Origin: Tubiluchus corallicola
Lineage: Eukaryota > Priapulida > Priapulimorpha > Priapulimorphida > Tubiluchidae
Length of the DNA: 43,161 bases
NCBI GenBank assembly: GCA_030141605.1
Contig: JAQGDQ010002432.1
Coordinates: forward strand, 1 to 43,161
Reading direction: 5' to 3'
The position numbers and the translations under genes were made by a program. Below the pieces are notes generated by a model that made no database searches, was not told the DNA's origin, and was given only the letters and a program-made list of their open reading frames with translations. Shown here one piece after another: positions 14,523 through 23,554 of this stretch (within the stretch, counting starts at the first letter, position 1; each line of letters begins with the position of its first letter).

Positions 14523-16298
14523 TCAATTCCACCCTCTAATCACCTCCTTCGTCTGTTTCGGATTATGTTCCATTCTTATGCGCCAAAGCAACTCTTCAAT
14601 AGAAACCACATTGATGTCGTCAGACAACTTCTCAGTTGTCCACTTTACTGGTGAAACTCCAGCAGCCAATTCCTTGGGGTTATTCGGATAGGCCGGATTA
14701 TGAAATTTTGACCAGGCATGCACTGAAGTCCATGAAAATGATTTTTTGCCTTCCGCCTTACCTTTTGCCACATCACGATTTATTTTGGCTGGGAGGGTTT
14801 TCGGATTCCCGGCATAATCCTCCATCATGGTCAAATCCTTCCACATAGAATATTTGGCAGTAACTACCGGGATTTCAATTCCTTTTTTGTTTTTTACCCA
14901 ATGTACCTCACCTAATCCTCCATGGTATGGAGCATATTGTACGGCAATCATGCCAGCAATATCCTCCAACTCTTCTGCATAGATCTGATAGGCCTCCATT
15001 GCGTCTTTGCTATCCAAATCGTGCACCAAAAATCCAAACACTTTTGTTCCGGTGCGTTGCATATGTACATTCACTTTTTCGATAAATTCTCTAAGTAATT
15101 GAGGCCTTTCATCTCCACGGTTTATTGCATATAAATCGGGATAATGATAACCTCCGCCATATTCTACCACCGAAATATCGCGCTTTTGCGTTTTTACCAA
15201 TGCCTTGTATGCATCGGGCGCCATCATCGAAACATTTACAGGGCACGACGTAAAACTTACCGGAACGCTGCTTAAGTATGGATTAGCCCAATAATTGCCC
15301 GACAAAATAAAAGAGCCTATTGTCCATTGCATATTATCACCATCACTCATTAAAAATGAGTGAAAATGCTCTCCTTTCTCAAAATCAATAGTTGAAGGGT
15401 CAAGGCTTTTTAGCTTTGGCAATTCTTCGTTAATGGAATTGGCTGATAGAATTAGATGGTTTAAACACCAGTTATTGACAGTGTTAATGATGCCATTTAC
15501 GGTTGAGGGAATTACAAACTCGCTTTCGCCACCAATATTCCAGCCTAAAAGAGGTGAACCCGGTTTTGTACGCTCTAAAAGCGTAGATACATAATCGTTA
15601 ACACCAAAGCCGATGGGTGTTTTATGGGCAATGGCATAATCTCTTAAGTTAGGACGAGCCGGATGCATGGTCATTACGGCATTATCATCCAACTGATTTT
15701 TCAACTCTCTGAAACAAGCATTCGATGAAATATCTCTGGCATCCTTTAGCATTTTTAATCCAGCCTTTTTTGCCACATCTTCTATGCCTTCTTCAATGGT
15801 AATCGCACCTAAAACGCTTGCATACATACAAGCTACATTATACGATTCATCTTCATTGGCATTGTAGGTATTCCAATCAAACGACTGTGGTTTTTTAAAC
15901 AGTACATAGCCTTTAATGTCAATTTCATATATACACTCGGCTAATAGTTGTTCGGCATTAAAAGTACCTTTAATTTGAACATTTAAACGGCTTTGCAATC
16001 CATCGTACCATTTTTCGTAGCTACGGTTGGATGTTTGCATCCAAATCATTTTATCCGTTTCGCCATTGTTTACCGCACGTGCCATAAGGCCGGATAAAGA
16101 ATACACTAAGGTATTGTGCATATAATCCGAACTTTCTTCAAACTCTAAGATTACAGCAGGTGCTTTTTGTTGTGGCCACCAATAGGCAGATTCTAAATTT
16201 ATATTTGAAGGTTCTGTGCTCTTCTCGGATACACAGGAGTTTAATAGTACTATTCCGATAAAAAGTATTCCGATTCTTATGTTATTGTATGTCATCAT
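14523..16298 (-). CDS. GxGYxYP-domain lipoprotein (putative glycoside hydrolase)
   Basis: The 591-residue protein starts with a lipoprotein signal (lipobox LLNSC, Cys22), so it is probably anchored in the outer membrane. It carries the family signature GGGYHYP at 381-387 and a conserved acidic loop SDGDNMQW at 318-325. Both are typical of the GxGYxYP proteins, a family regarded as putative glycoside hydrolases that recurs in Bacteroidota PULs; no reaction can be named. It is the last gene of the operon, 73 bp after the sulfatase. A paralogue lies at 21663-23543. Confidence 0.85.
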   Translation of the reverse strand: MMTYNNIRIGILFIGIVLLNSCVSEKSTEPSNINLESAYWWPQQKAPAVILEFEESSDYMHNTLVYSLSGLMARAVNNGETDKMIWMQTSNRSYEKWYDGLQSRLNVQIKGTFNAEQLLAECIYEIDIKGYVLFKKPQSFDWNTYNANEDESYNVACMYASVLGAITIEEGIEDVAKKAGLKMLKDARDISSNACFRELKNQLDDNAVMTMHPARPNLRDYAIAHKTPIGFGVNDYVSTLLERTKPGSPLLGWNIGGESEFVIPSTVNGIINTVNNWCLNHLILSANSINEELPKLKSLDPSTIDFEKGEHFHSFLMSDGDNMQWTIGSFILSGNYWANPYLSSVPVSFTSCPVNVSMMAPDAYKALVKTQKRDISVVEYGGGYHYPDLYAINRGDERPQLLREFIEKVNVHMQRTGTKVFGFLVHDLDSKDAMEAYQIYAEELEDIAGMIAVQYAPYHGGLGEVHWVKNKKGIEIPVVTAKYSMWKDLTMMEDYAGNPKTLPAKINRDVAKGKAEGKKSFSWTSVHAWSKFHNPAYPNNPKELAAGVSPVKWTTEKLSDDINVVSIEELLWRIRMEHNPKQTKEVIRGWN

Positions 16299-16371
16299 TA
16301 TTTTAAAAGATCTATGCTAATTATTTATCTATAATATTTAGATGGGGTGAATAAGCTCTCGAACCTATATT

Positions 16372-17727
16372 TTATTTCAGGCTTGCTTTTTCATACCAAT
16401 TTTCATAATCCTTGATCAGTTCTTTTACTTTATCAGGATACGCTCTGGCAAGGTTTTCCATCTCACCCGGATCTTCGTTCAGGTTTACCAGAAAATACTT
16501 ATCTTTCTGTGTTATCACTCCTTTACCGGATGGATCCTTGGGGTTATACAGTAATTTCCAGTTACCTTTTCTTACTGCCCAATAGTTTGCGTTCTGATGC
16601 CAACAAAACACCTTATGATTCGAGGAACGATTCTTAAAAATTACCTTTTCAAGGCTCTTGCCTTCAAAATCCTTTGGGCCATATTTAATTTCACACAAAT
16701 CAAGTATTGTGGGGAACCAATCGGTATTTACGCCCATTTGGTCACGTTTCACATTCTGAGGCACCATACCTGGCCAACTAATTATAGCAGGCACACGTAT
16801 TCCTCCTTCAAAAAATGAAAATTTTGCACCCCTGTATATACCTGAATTGCCGCCTCTTCCAAAGGCCCGTTCTTCCATAGAATGACCGTGATCTGATTGG
16901 AAAATTACAATTGTATTATCACTAATATTTAATTCATCCAACTTATCAAGTAATACCCCAATCCGTTCATCAACTGTAGATACACAAGCCGCATATTTAT
17001 CTCGTGGGTGCTCAAGGTCTTTGTAATGCGATCGCCATTTGTCGGTTCCCTGATAAGGATAGTGGGGCAAATTAATGGCATAATACATAAAGAACGGTGA
17101 TTCTTTATGCTCATCAACAAAATGCAGAGCCTTCTCGCTCATTAAATCCTGAAAATATTTACCATCAAACCAGACTTCCTTTCCATTTTCCCATAGGTCA
17201 TGTCTGTTAGGGCCATCCCAATAAAAGAAATGGGAGTAATTATCGATACATCCCCCCATGTGCCCAAATGAATAATCGAAACCTTGACTATTAGGCATTG
17301 TCTCTTCTGAGTATCCCAAATGCCATTTCCCAATATGACCGGTTACATAACCGTGTTCTTTTAATTTTTCAGCAATTGTAATTTGCTCAGAGGGCAAACC
17401 ACCTTTTCCTTTATGTGAAGATGAATTATCCGACAATCCGGCACCAAGTGGAGTTTTACCCGTTAGCAAAGCGGCTCTCGAAGGGGAACAAATAGCAGAA
17501 GCTGCATAAAATTGTGTAAACATTACCCCTCTCGACGCAAGCTTGTCGATATTTGGTGTGTACAAATCCTTTGCTCCATAACAGTTCGCATCTATAGTGC
17601 CCTGATCGTCAGTATAGATGATAATTACGTTTGGCGACGGATTCTGTTCCTGTGCCAAACCTTTATTATGAAACAACATAAGTCCTATCAGAATAGAAAA
17701 TGCCACACTAGCCTTATATCTTTTCAT
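16372..17727 (-). CDS. Formylglycine-dependent sulfatase (S1 family)
   Basis: The 451-residue enzyme has a signal peptide (ending near FHNKGLAQ) and no lipobox Cys, so it is exported to the periplasm or beyond. Metal-binding Asp residues appear in IIYTDDQG (Asp40 and Asp41). The maturation motif CSPSRAALLTG begins at Cys80, the residue converted to formylglycine by a maturase not encoded here. HIGKWHLG and the C-terminal NEDPGEMENLA are family-typical. It would remove sulfate esters from the PUL's target glycan. Its neighbours are GH92 and a GxGYxYP gene. The sulfated position (for example mannose O-6) cannot be read from the sequence. Confidence 0.93.
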   Translation of the reverse strand: MKRYKASVAFSILIGLMLFHNKGLAQEQNPSPNVIIIYTDDQGTIDANCYGAKDLYTPNIDKLASRGVMFTQFYAASAICSPSRAALLTGKTPLGAGLSDNSSSHKGKGGLPSEQITIAEKLKEHGYVTGHIGKWHLGYSEETMPNSQGFDYSFGHMGGCIDNYSHFFYWDGPNRHDLWENGKEVWFDGKYFQDLMSEKALHFVDEHKESPFFMYYAINLPHYPYQGTDKWRSHYKDLEHPRDKYAACVSTVDERIGVLLDKLDELNISDNTIVIFQSDHGHSMEERAFGRGGNSGIYRGAKFSFFEGGIRVPAIISWPGMVPQNVKRDQMGVNTDWFPTILDLCEIKYGPKDFEGKSLEKVIFKNRSSNHKVFCWHQNANYWAVRKGNWKLLYNPKDPSGKGVITQKDKYFLVNLNEDPGEMENLARAYPDKVKELIKDYENWYEKASLK

Positions 17728-17876
17728 TGTTTATTTTAAATATGCAATTATTAATAGACGCAATTACTCAATACGCTAGAAAGTCTAGGCAATGTAATAT
17801 CAACCGCAACAGGTAATCACTCCTTAACTCATAAAGGCAAAACCTTATATGGATTATCTATTTAAACGTTGTCAGT

Positions 17877-20174
17877 TTACTTTGTAAATGAATAAGGCTT
17901 GCTATCTTTTTTAAGCCCCCATTGCTTATTAGGAGCATTACCCATTTTAAAATTAAACTCTGCTCCTTCTTGAATATCTTCAAACGTAATGTAAGTTTTC
18001 TGATAGTCGTTGCTATTACGTTTTACAGACTGGATATACACGTTATCCTTGGTGTTGGAGTCGGCTTTCACAACAAAGGTTTTTCCATTTTGCAAGTGCA
18101 TTTTCACTTCCTTAAATAAAGGGCTACCAATGGCATATTGACCCGTTCCCGGTGCAACCGGATAAAATCCTGCAGCCGAAAATACGTACCAGGCAGATGT
18201 TTGACCGTTATCTTCATCTCCACACAAACCATCAGGGGCAGAGGAGTAAAGTTTGTCCATTATTTCACGAACACGATACTGCGCTTTCCAAGGTTGCTCT
18301 AACCAGTTGTATAAATACACCGCATGCTGAATAGGTTGGTTTCCGTGAGCATACTGTCCCATATCCGCTACCAACATTTCAGTTATCTCATGTATTTGTT
18401 GCCCATAATATGAATAATCGAAAGTAGGAGCACTGGTAAATACCTCATCCAAACGGTTGCGCATTTTCTCTACGCCTCCAAATTCTTTAGCCAATCCAGC
18501 AGGATCATGGAATACACACCATGTCCAGTGCCAAGCAGATCCTTCGGTAAAGGCATCTCCCCATTTATCAGGTGAATAGGTTTGTGCCCAGGTACCATCT
18601 TCATTTTTACCTCTAACAAATCCAATTTCCGCGTCAAACACATGTTTATAGTTCATTGAGCGTTGCTCAAATAAAGCGATTTCCTTTTTAGGTTTATTCA
18701 GAGCTTTTCCAAGCTGCGCAATATTCCAATCGGCAAAGGCATATTCCAATGTACGGGCAGCATTTTCTTTTACATCAACATCATAAGGGATATATCCCAG
18801 TTTATTATAGTAGTCTACCCCTAAACGGCCAACAGAACTTAACGGACCTTCGTTTTCGCTGTTTTTTATTATTGCCTCGTAAAGTGTTTCAATATCGTAT
18901 CCGCGAATGCCTCTTAAATAAGCATCAGCAATGTTTATGGCTGAGTTTGATCCTACCATACAATCGCGGTGACCTGGGCTTGCCCACTCAGGCAGCCAAC
19001 CACTTTCTTTATAGGTATTTACCAGACCTTCCATAATTTTACTCAATTCATCTGGGTACATAATAGTAAAGAATGGAAATACAGCGCGGAAGGTATCCCA
19101 AAATCCATTATCGGTGTACATATAACCAGGTAACACTTCGCCGTTGTATGGGCTGTAGTGAACGGTGTTGCCATTGGCGTCAAATTCATGGAACCTGCGA
19201 GGAAAAAGCAAAACGCGGTATAAAGCTGAATAAAAAGTGCGGTATTGCTCGGTGGTACCACCACTTACTTCAATTCGTCCTAGTTCTTGGTTCCAAACCG
19301 CAGCGCCCTTATTTTTTATGCTTTCAAAATCAGCATCATTAATTTCATTTTTCAGGTTAAGTTCGGCTTGTTCATGACTAATAAATGAAGAAGCAACTTT
19401 TGCATGTACCTGCTCACCATTGGTAGTTTTAAACGAAATGGCAGCTCCTACATGAAAGCCTTCTTTCTTTAACTTATTGGAGGTTTTAATCTCACTTTTA
19501 TCTTTTGTCCAGGTTTGGACTTCTTCAAACTCTTTATCGAACTGAATAACAAAATAGTTATGGAAATTCTCAGGCACACCACCGCTATTGTTTCGGCAGT
19601 AACCAATAATTTTCTTTTCTTCGGGTAAAACCTTTACCATCGCCCCTTTATTAAACGCATCTAATACGACGTGCGACTGATCGGACTTTGGAAAGGTAAA
19701 ACGGAATTGTGCACAACGTTCGGTAGGTGTAATTTCAGTAGTTACATCATAGTCGGCCAAATAAACCCTATAATAATGCGGTTTAGATATTTCGGCCTTG
19801 TGCGAAAACCATGAGCCACGTTTGTTTTCGTCCAGAATTAATTCGCCAGTTTCTGGGAAAAGTGAAAATGCTGCGTAATCATTAATCCATGGACTCGGTT
19901 GGTGTGTTTGTTTAAAACCACGAATTTTTTTAGCGTCATAGGTATATCCCCAGCCATCTCCCATGCGTCCTGTTTGTGGCGTCCAAAAGTTCATCCCCCA
20001 AGGCAAAGCTATGGCAGGATAGGTATTACCATTTGAAAGAGCAAATTCTGAATCGCTTCCTATCAATGGATTCACAAAGTCCACAAAACTTAAAGACTCC
20101 GGTTGGCCATATGCTTGCTGCTGACCAATGCTTAATAACACAATTGCAACAATGCTAAAAAAAATGTGCTTCAT
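17877..20174 (-). CDS. GH92 family alpha-mannosidase-like enzyme with Gln at the expected acid position
   Basis: The 765-residue protein has a signal peptide (ending near QQQAYGQ) and the full GH92 fold: an N-terminal beta-sandwich (VDFVNPLIGSD at 31-41) and an (alpha/alpha)6 domain. Family blocks include ASPGHRDCMVGSNSAINIAD (398-417) and DEDNGQTSAWYVFSAAGFYP (653-672). GH92 enzymes are calcium-dependent inverting exo-alpha-mannosidases. The usual HGNEP block, whose Glu is the general acid in characterised members, reads HGNQP here (Gln613). As I recall, the GH92 enzyme acting on mannose-1-phosphate-6-mannose also has Gln there, because phosphate leaves without acid help. Substrate is thus uncertain: phosphodiester-linked mannose is possible. 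It sits 149 bp upstream of the sulfatase. Confidence 0.92.
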   Translation of the reverse strand: MKHIFFSIVAIVLLSIGQQQAYGQPESLSFVDFVNPLIGSDSEFALSNGNTYPAIALPWGMNFWTPQTGRMGDGWGYTYDAKKIRGFKQTHQPSPWINDYAAFSLFPETGELILDENKRGSWFSHKAEISKPHYYRVYLADYDVTTEITPTERCAQFRFTFPKSDQSHVVLDAFNKGAMVKVLPEEKKIIGYCRNNSGGVPENFHNYFVIQFDKEFEEVQTWTKDKSEIKTSNKLKKEGFHVGAAISFKTTNGEQVHAKVASSFISHEQAELNLKNEINDADFESIKNKGAAVWNQELGRIEVSGGTTEQYRTFYSALYRVLLFPRRFHEFDANGNTVHYSPYNGEVLPGYMYTDNGFWDTFRAVFPFFTIMYPDELSKIMEGLVNTYKESGWLPEWASPGHRDCMVGSNSAINIADAYLRGIRGYDIETLYEAIIKNSENEGPLSSVGRLGVDYYNKLGYIPYDVDVKENAARTLEYAFADWNIAQLGKALNKPKKEIALFEQRSMNYKHVFDAEIGFVRGKNEDGTWAQTYSPDKWGDAFTEGSAWHWTWCVFHDPAGLAKEFGGVEKMRNRLDEVFTSAPTFDYSYYGQQIHEITEMLVADMGQYAHGNQPIQHAVYLYNWLEQPWKAQYRVREIMDKLYSSAPDGLCGDEDNGQTSAWYVFSAAGFYPVAPGTGQYAIGSPLFKEVKMHLQNGKTFVVKADSNTKDNVYIQSVKRNSNDYQKTYITFEDIQEGAEFNFKMGNAPNKQWGLKKDSKPYSFTK

Positions 20175-20235
20175 TATGGTATGTATAAAATTAGTTAATG
20201 CTATTTATTATGCCTTCAAAAAATAGCTTTAGTCC

Positions 20236-21506
20236 TTATTGATTGATTACTTTATTTACAGTAGTAATTCCTCCTTCAGTAACACGTACTATCGATATTC
20301 CTTTAATCGCATATGTGTTATTTGAAGTTTGGATATTTTCGCTTACAACAAGACCTCCTGTCAAGTTATAGATTTCAACACGTGCGCTGGCTTTTACACC
20401 TACAATCTGAATATTACCACCAGTGGTAAAAATTTTCACATCAGATGTTTTCACTTCTTCAACCGAAGTTGGGTAATCTCCTTCCCATCTTAATACTGGA
20501 CCATCTGCTTCCATATACCACACGTTTGAAAAATCCCAACCTGGTAGAGAATCGCCGTATAATGCAACATTTTTAAATTGTTCCATAGTTACATCAGCCC
20601 CATCTTTACCATAAGAATCGTTTTCCCAGAAGAATTTGTGTGGATCGGTAATAGCCATTAAATCAAAACCAAAGTTACTGGTATAGGTTGCACCAGCGTG
20701 ATCTCCAACAATACGATATGTTTTTTCAATATCCGGATTAACAGTTTTCATACTGCTTTGCATACCAATACATTGGTTTATTTCAACAGATTGTCCACCT
20801 GGAGCAACACCTAAAATACCACCGCTAAATCCGCTTTCGCTACCTGTGGTTCCTTTTGCATAACAATATTTAATGGTAGTGCTACCTTCAGCCCAACCAG
20901 CAATTCCACCAACTTGCCATCCATTAGAATATACATCTCCGTTGTAATAGCAATTTTCAATTTTAGCACCATTGCCTTTCACATGTGCTACAATACCACC
21001 TACATGGTCTCTACCTGTAATGGTTGCTGTAGAATAGCATTCAGTTACGTTACAGTTATCAACGTGGCCAATAAAACCACCTGCAAATCCATTTGAGGTA
21101 ATTGTACCTGTAACATAACATTTGGTAATGGTTGAGTTGCTTCCGTTACCGGCAAAACCTGCGGTCCATGCGTTAGGTGTGTTTATACCGTAATGTTTTC
21201 TAAACCAAGATTTGAAATAGTAGCATCTGAAATGTTGTTAAACAAACCACCACGGTCTCCATCATGCTGGATGCTTAGGTTTTTAATAGCAAATCCAGCT
21301 CCATCAATCGTTCCACTAAAATCGAACTGAGGCCAGCTTTGGCCTTGCATATCGATATCATTAACCAAAACATAATTTCCTGAAGGGTTAGACTCAATAG
21401 CTTTTAAATCTTCTACCGTTGAAATGTTAGTTTGTGCATGCGCATGAAACATTGTAATGGCAAATACCACCAATGCGCTTAATAATTTAGAGTTAAAATT
21501 TTTCAT
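20236..21506 (-). pseudogene. Secreted GLUG-repeat protein with T9SS-like C-terminal tail, frameshifted
   Basis: The first frame (21506 to 21183) has a signal peptide (VVFAITMFHAHAQ) and the start of a beta-helix (IDGAGFAIKNLSIQHDGDRG). A stop at 21183 is caused by a one-base shift near 21185-21190. The next frame continues without a gap as INTPNAWTAGFAGNGSNSTI and more GLUG-type repeats (GGFIGHVDNCNVTECYSTA, VGGIAGWAEGSTTIKYCYA). The last 75 residues resemble a type IX secretion sorting domain (VEIYNLTGGLVV, then KGISIVRVTEGG). The total span of 1271 bp is one base off a multiple of three. It is either a real frameshift or a sequencing error; intact it would be a surface or secreted glycan-binding protein of about 423 residues. 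Confidence 0.8.
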
Positions 21507-21662
21507 AAAAATTGAATTAAAGATTTAACATTTGAGCATAGCTATCGCTATGTGCTCTTTGATAATATTTCATTATTTCCACATAATCAATCCATTACAA
21601 CTACCCCGCTATTTATAGTAGTTTGCCTATAAAGAATGGCGGTAGTGCTTTGAAAAGAATTT

Positions 21663-23543
21663 CTAGAATACTTCGTTTAAGTATTTTTGCGTTTGTTCGG
21701 GACGATGATGCATTCTTAAGCGCCAAATCATTTCTTCGATGTTCACCACCTTATACTCGTCGTTTAACTTATCGGAACAAAGTTTGGCAGCACCGGCCGA
21801 TCTAATGTCTCCACTTCCAGTTCCTGCCTCATTAAAGGCACTCCATGCGTGAATCATAACTAGATTAAACGGATCGGAACCTGTATCGTTATTTAGTTTA
21901 TTAGCAATAAAATCAGGGGTTCCCTCATTCTTATTGTTATATCCTCCAAAATCCCAAATAGAATATTTAACTGTGATTACCGGAATATCGTAGCCCTTTG
22001 TATTGGTAAACCACAATATTTCACCTTCGCCACCAGCATATGGGGTATATTGAACCGATATTATTCCTTCTAGCTGATCGTTGGCATCAATGTATCTTTG
22101 GTATGCTTCTTTTGAGGCATCAGAAGTAACGTTGCCTGCCATAAGGGCTAATACTTTTACACGATGTTGGCGCATATGAGCTGCAACGTTTTTTGCCATT
22201 TCAGTCTGAATTTGGGTCCTAGACTTCTCAATGCCGTAATTATCGATGTAATTATAGCCACCACCAAAGGTTTGAACAATAGAAGTATTTGGCGTTTGGT
22301 TGTTGAATAAATATTGACAAACTGATGGTGCAATCATCGAAAGGTTATCAACGGGTAAACCGTACGACATATGCATAGCATCGGATTCAGGATGTGTATA
22401 ATAATTTGCTCCTGAAAAATCATTCATCATCCATTGTACATTATCTCCATCCGACAAATAATACGAAACGTACCTTTTACCTTCTTCATTCCAATTGAGG
22501 AATTGTGGATTCTGTACATTTACCAGACCTGGCTGACGGTTGCGGTAGTCTAACGAAGTTAAGGTGGTGTTATAGGCCCAATCGTAAGGAACCATTACAT
22601 TACCGGTTCCAGATACACGTGCCACAAACTGATCTTCGCCCACGCCTTGCTCCCAACCGAACACCGGTGAATTCGGCTCAAGCCATTGTAAAATCTCCTC
22701 AAACAACGCAAGGTTCTGCCCTCCATTTGGCGTTCCGTATTGTTTATTCAAGTTAATTACAAACAATCGGTCTTTGATGACCAACTCTCTTAGCTCACCT
22801 GTTTGTACAGGCATCACCACCAAGGCATTGTTGTTACACTTGTCTTTAAATTCGTTCCATGCATCCTGTGTTGTTTTTTGAGTAGCATCATAGGTCATGG
22901 TGTATCCATTCGACTCATAGAAATCTTTATCTCTAACATCCACAATTATGGAGTTATATACATGCGAAGCTACCGAGGCTACAATATTACTCTCGGGGTT
23001 ATTTTCGACATCAGTTAAAACGTAGCCATCAAAAAGATCTTTAAGCTTGATTCCATCCTTAGAACCATAGTTTCGCGTAGCCAACTCTATTCCGCTTTGC
23101 ATGCCAATCTCAGTAATTCCCATATCGCTTAGCGCCTGTTTGGATGCCTTGTATGAAGCTTTACCGCTATGATCATTTAACCAAACGCCTACCTGGCTTC
23201 TTCCTTCCTCAACGGCAAGATTCGAAAGTCCGGCAATAGATTGAGCAAGCAAATGGTACTGTAAGCCTCTGATTTTTTCAGTCTCTCCCAAGTCGTTTCT
23301 GTTACCAATAGGAATTACTTCTACACAATTCCAGTACAAAACAGGTTTTGCTTCCGATTCGGGATGCCAATATTGACCCAAATCTTGAATAGGGTCAAAT
23401 TGCTCTACATATAACTGTGCCTTATTCTCCTCTTCAGTAACCCTTTCAGGCGACTCGTACACTTCGCAGCCCACTACTGAGAATAAACAGATAATGCCTA
23501 ATATCAATGGTTTAATATGTACTATCATTTTTTTCATCGTCAT
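21663..23543 (-). CDS. GxGYxYP-like lipoprotein, divergent paralogue
   Basis: The 626-residue protein has a lipoprotein signal (lipobox VVGC, Cys26). It shares the plan of the 14523-16298 protein: conserved LSDGDNVQWM near 363-372, FGWEQGVGEDQF near 295-306, and an ending IEEMIWRLRMHHRPEQT close to that paralogue's. The name-giving motif reads GGGYNYI (427-433), so the final Pro is Ile. It follows susD by 11 bp and takes the place where many PULs encode a surface glycan-binding protein or surface endo-enzyme. That it degrades or binds the glycan is inference. A 156-bp gap with a hairpin (21534-21557) separates it from the GLUG gene. Confidence 0.82.
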   Translation of the reverse strand: MTMKKMIVHIKPLILGIICLFSVVGCEVYESPERVTEEENKAQLYVEQFDPIQDLGQYWHPESEAKPVLYWNCVEVIPIGNRNDLGETEKIRGLQYHLLAQSIAGLSNLAVEEGRSQVGVWLNDHSGKASYKASKQALSDMGITEIGMQSGIELATRNYGSKDGIKLKDLFDGYVLTDVENNPESNIVASVASHVYNSIIVDVRDKDFYESNGYTMTYDATQKTTQDAWNEFKDKCNNNALVVMPVQTGELRELVIKDRLFVINLNKQYGTPNGGQNLALFEEILQWLEPNSPVFGWEQGVGEDQFVARVSGTGNVMVPYDWAYNTTLTSLDYRNRQPGLVNVQNPQFLNWNEEGKRYVSYYLSDGDNVQWMMNDFSGANYYTHPESDAMHMSYGLPVDNLSMIAPSVCQYLFNNQTPNTSIVQTFGGGYNYIDNYGIEKSRTQIQTEMAKNVAAHMRQHRVKVLALMAGNVTSDASKEAYQRYIDANDQLEGIISVQYTPYAGGEGEILWFTNTKGYDIPVITVKYSIWDFGGYNNKNEGTPDFIANKLNNDTGSDPFNLVMIHAWSAFNEAGTGSGDIRSAGAAKLCSDKLNDEYKVVNIEEMIWRLRMHHRPEQTQKYLNEVF

Positions 23544-23554
23544 TTTGTTGAGAA

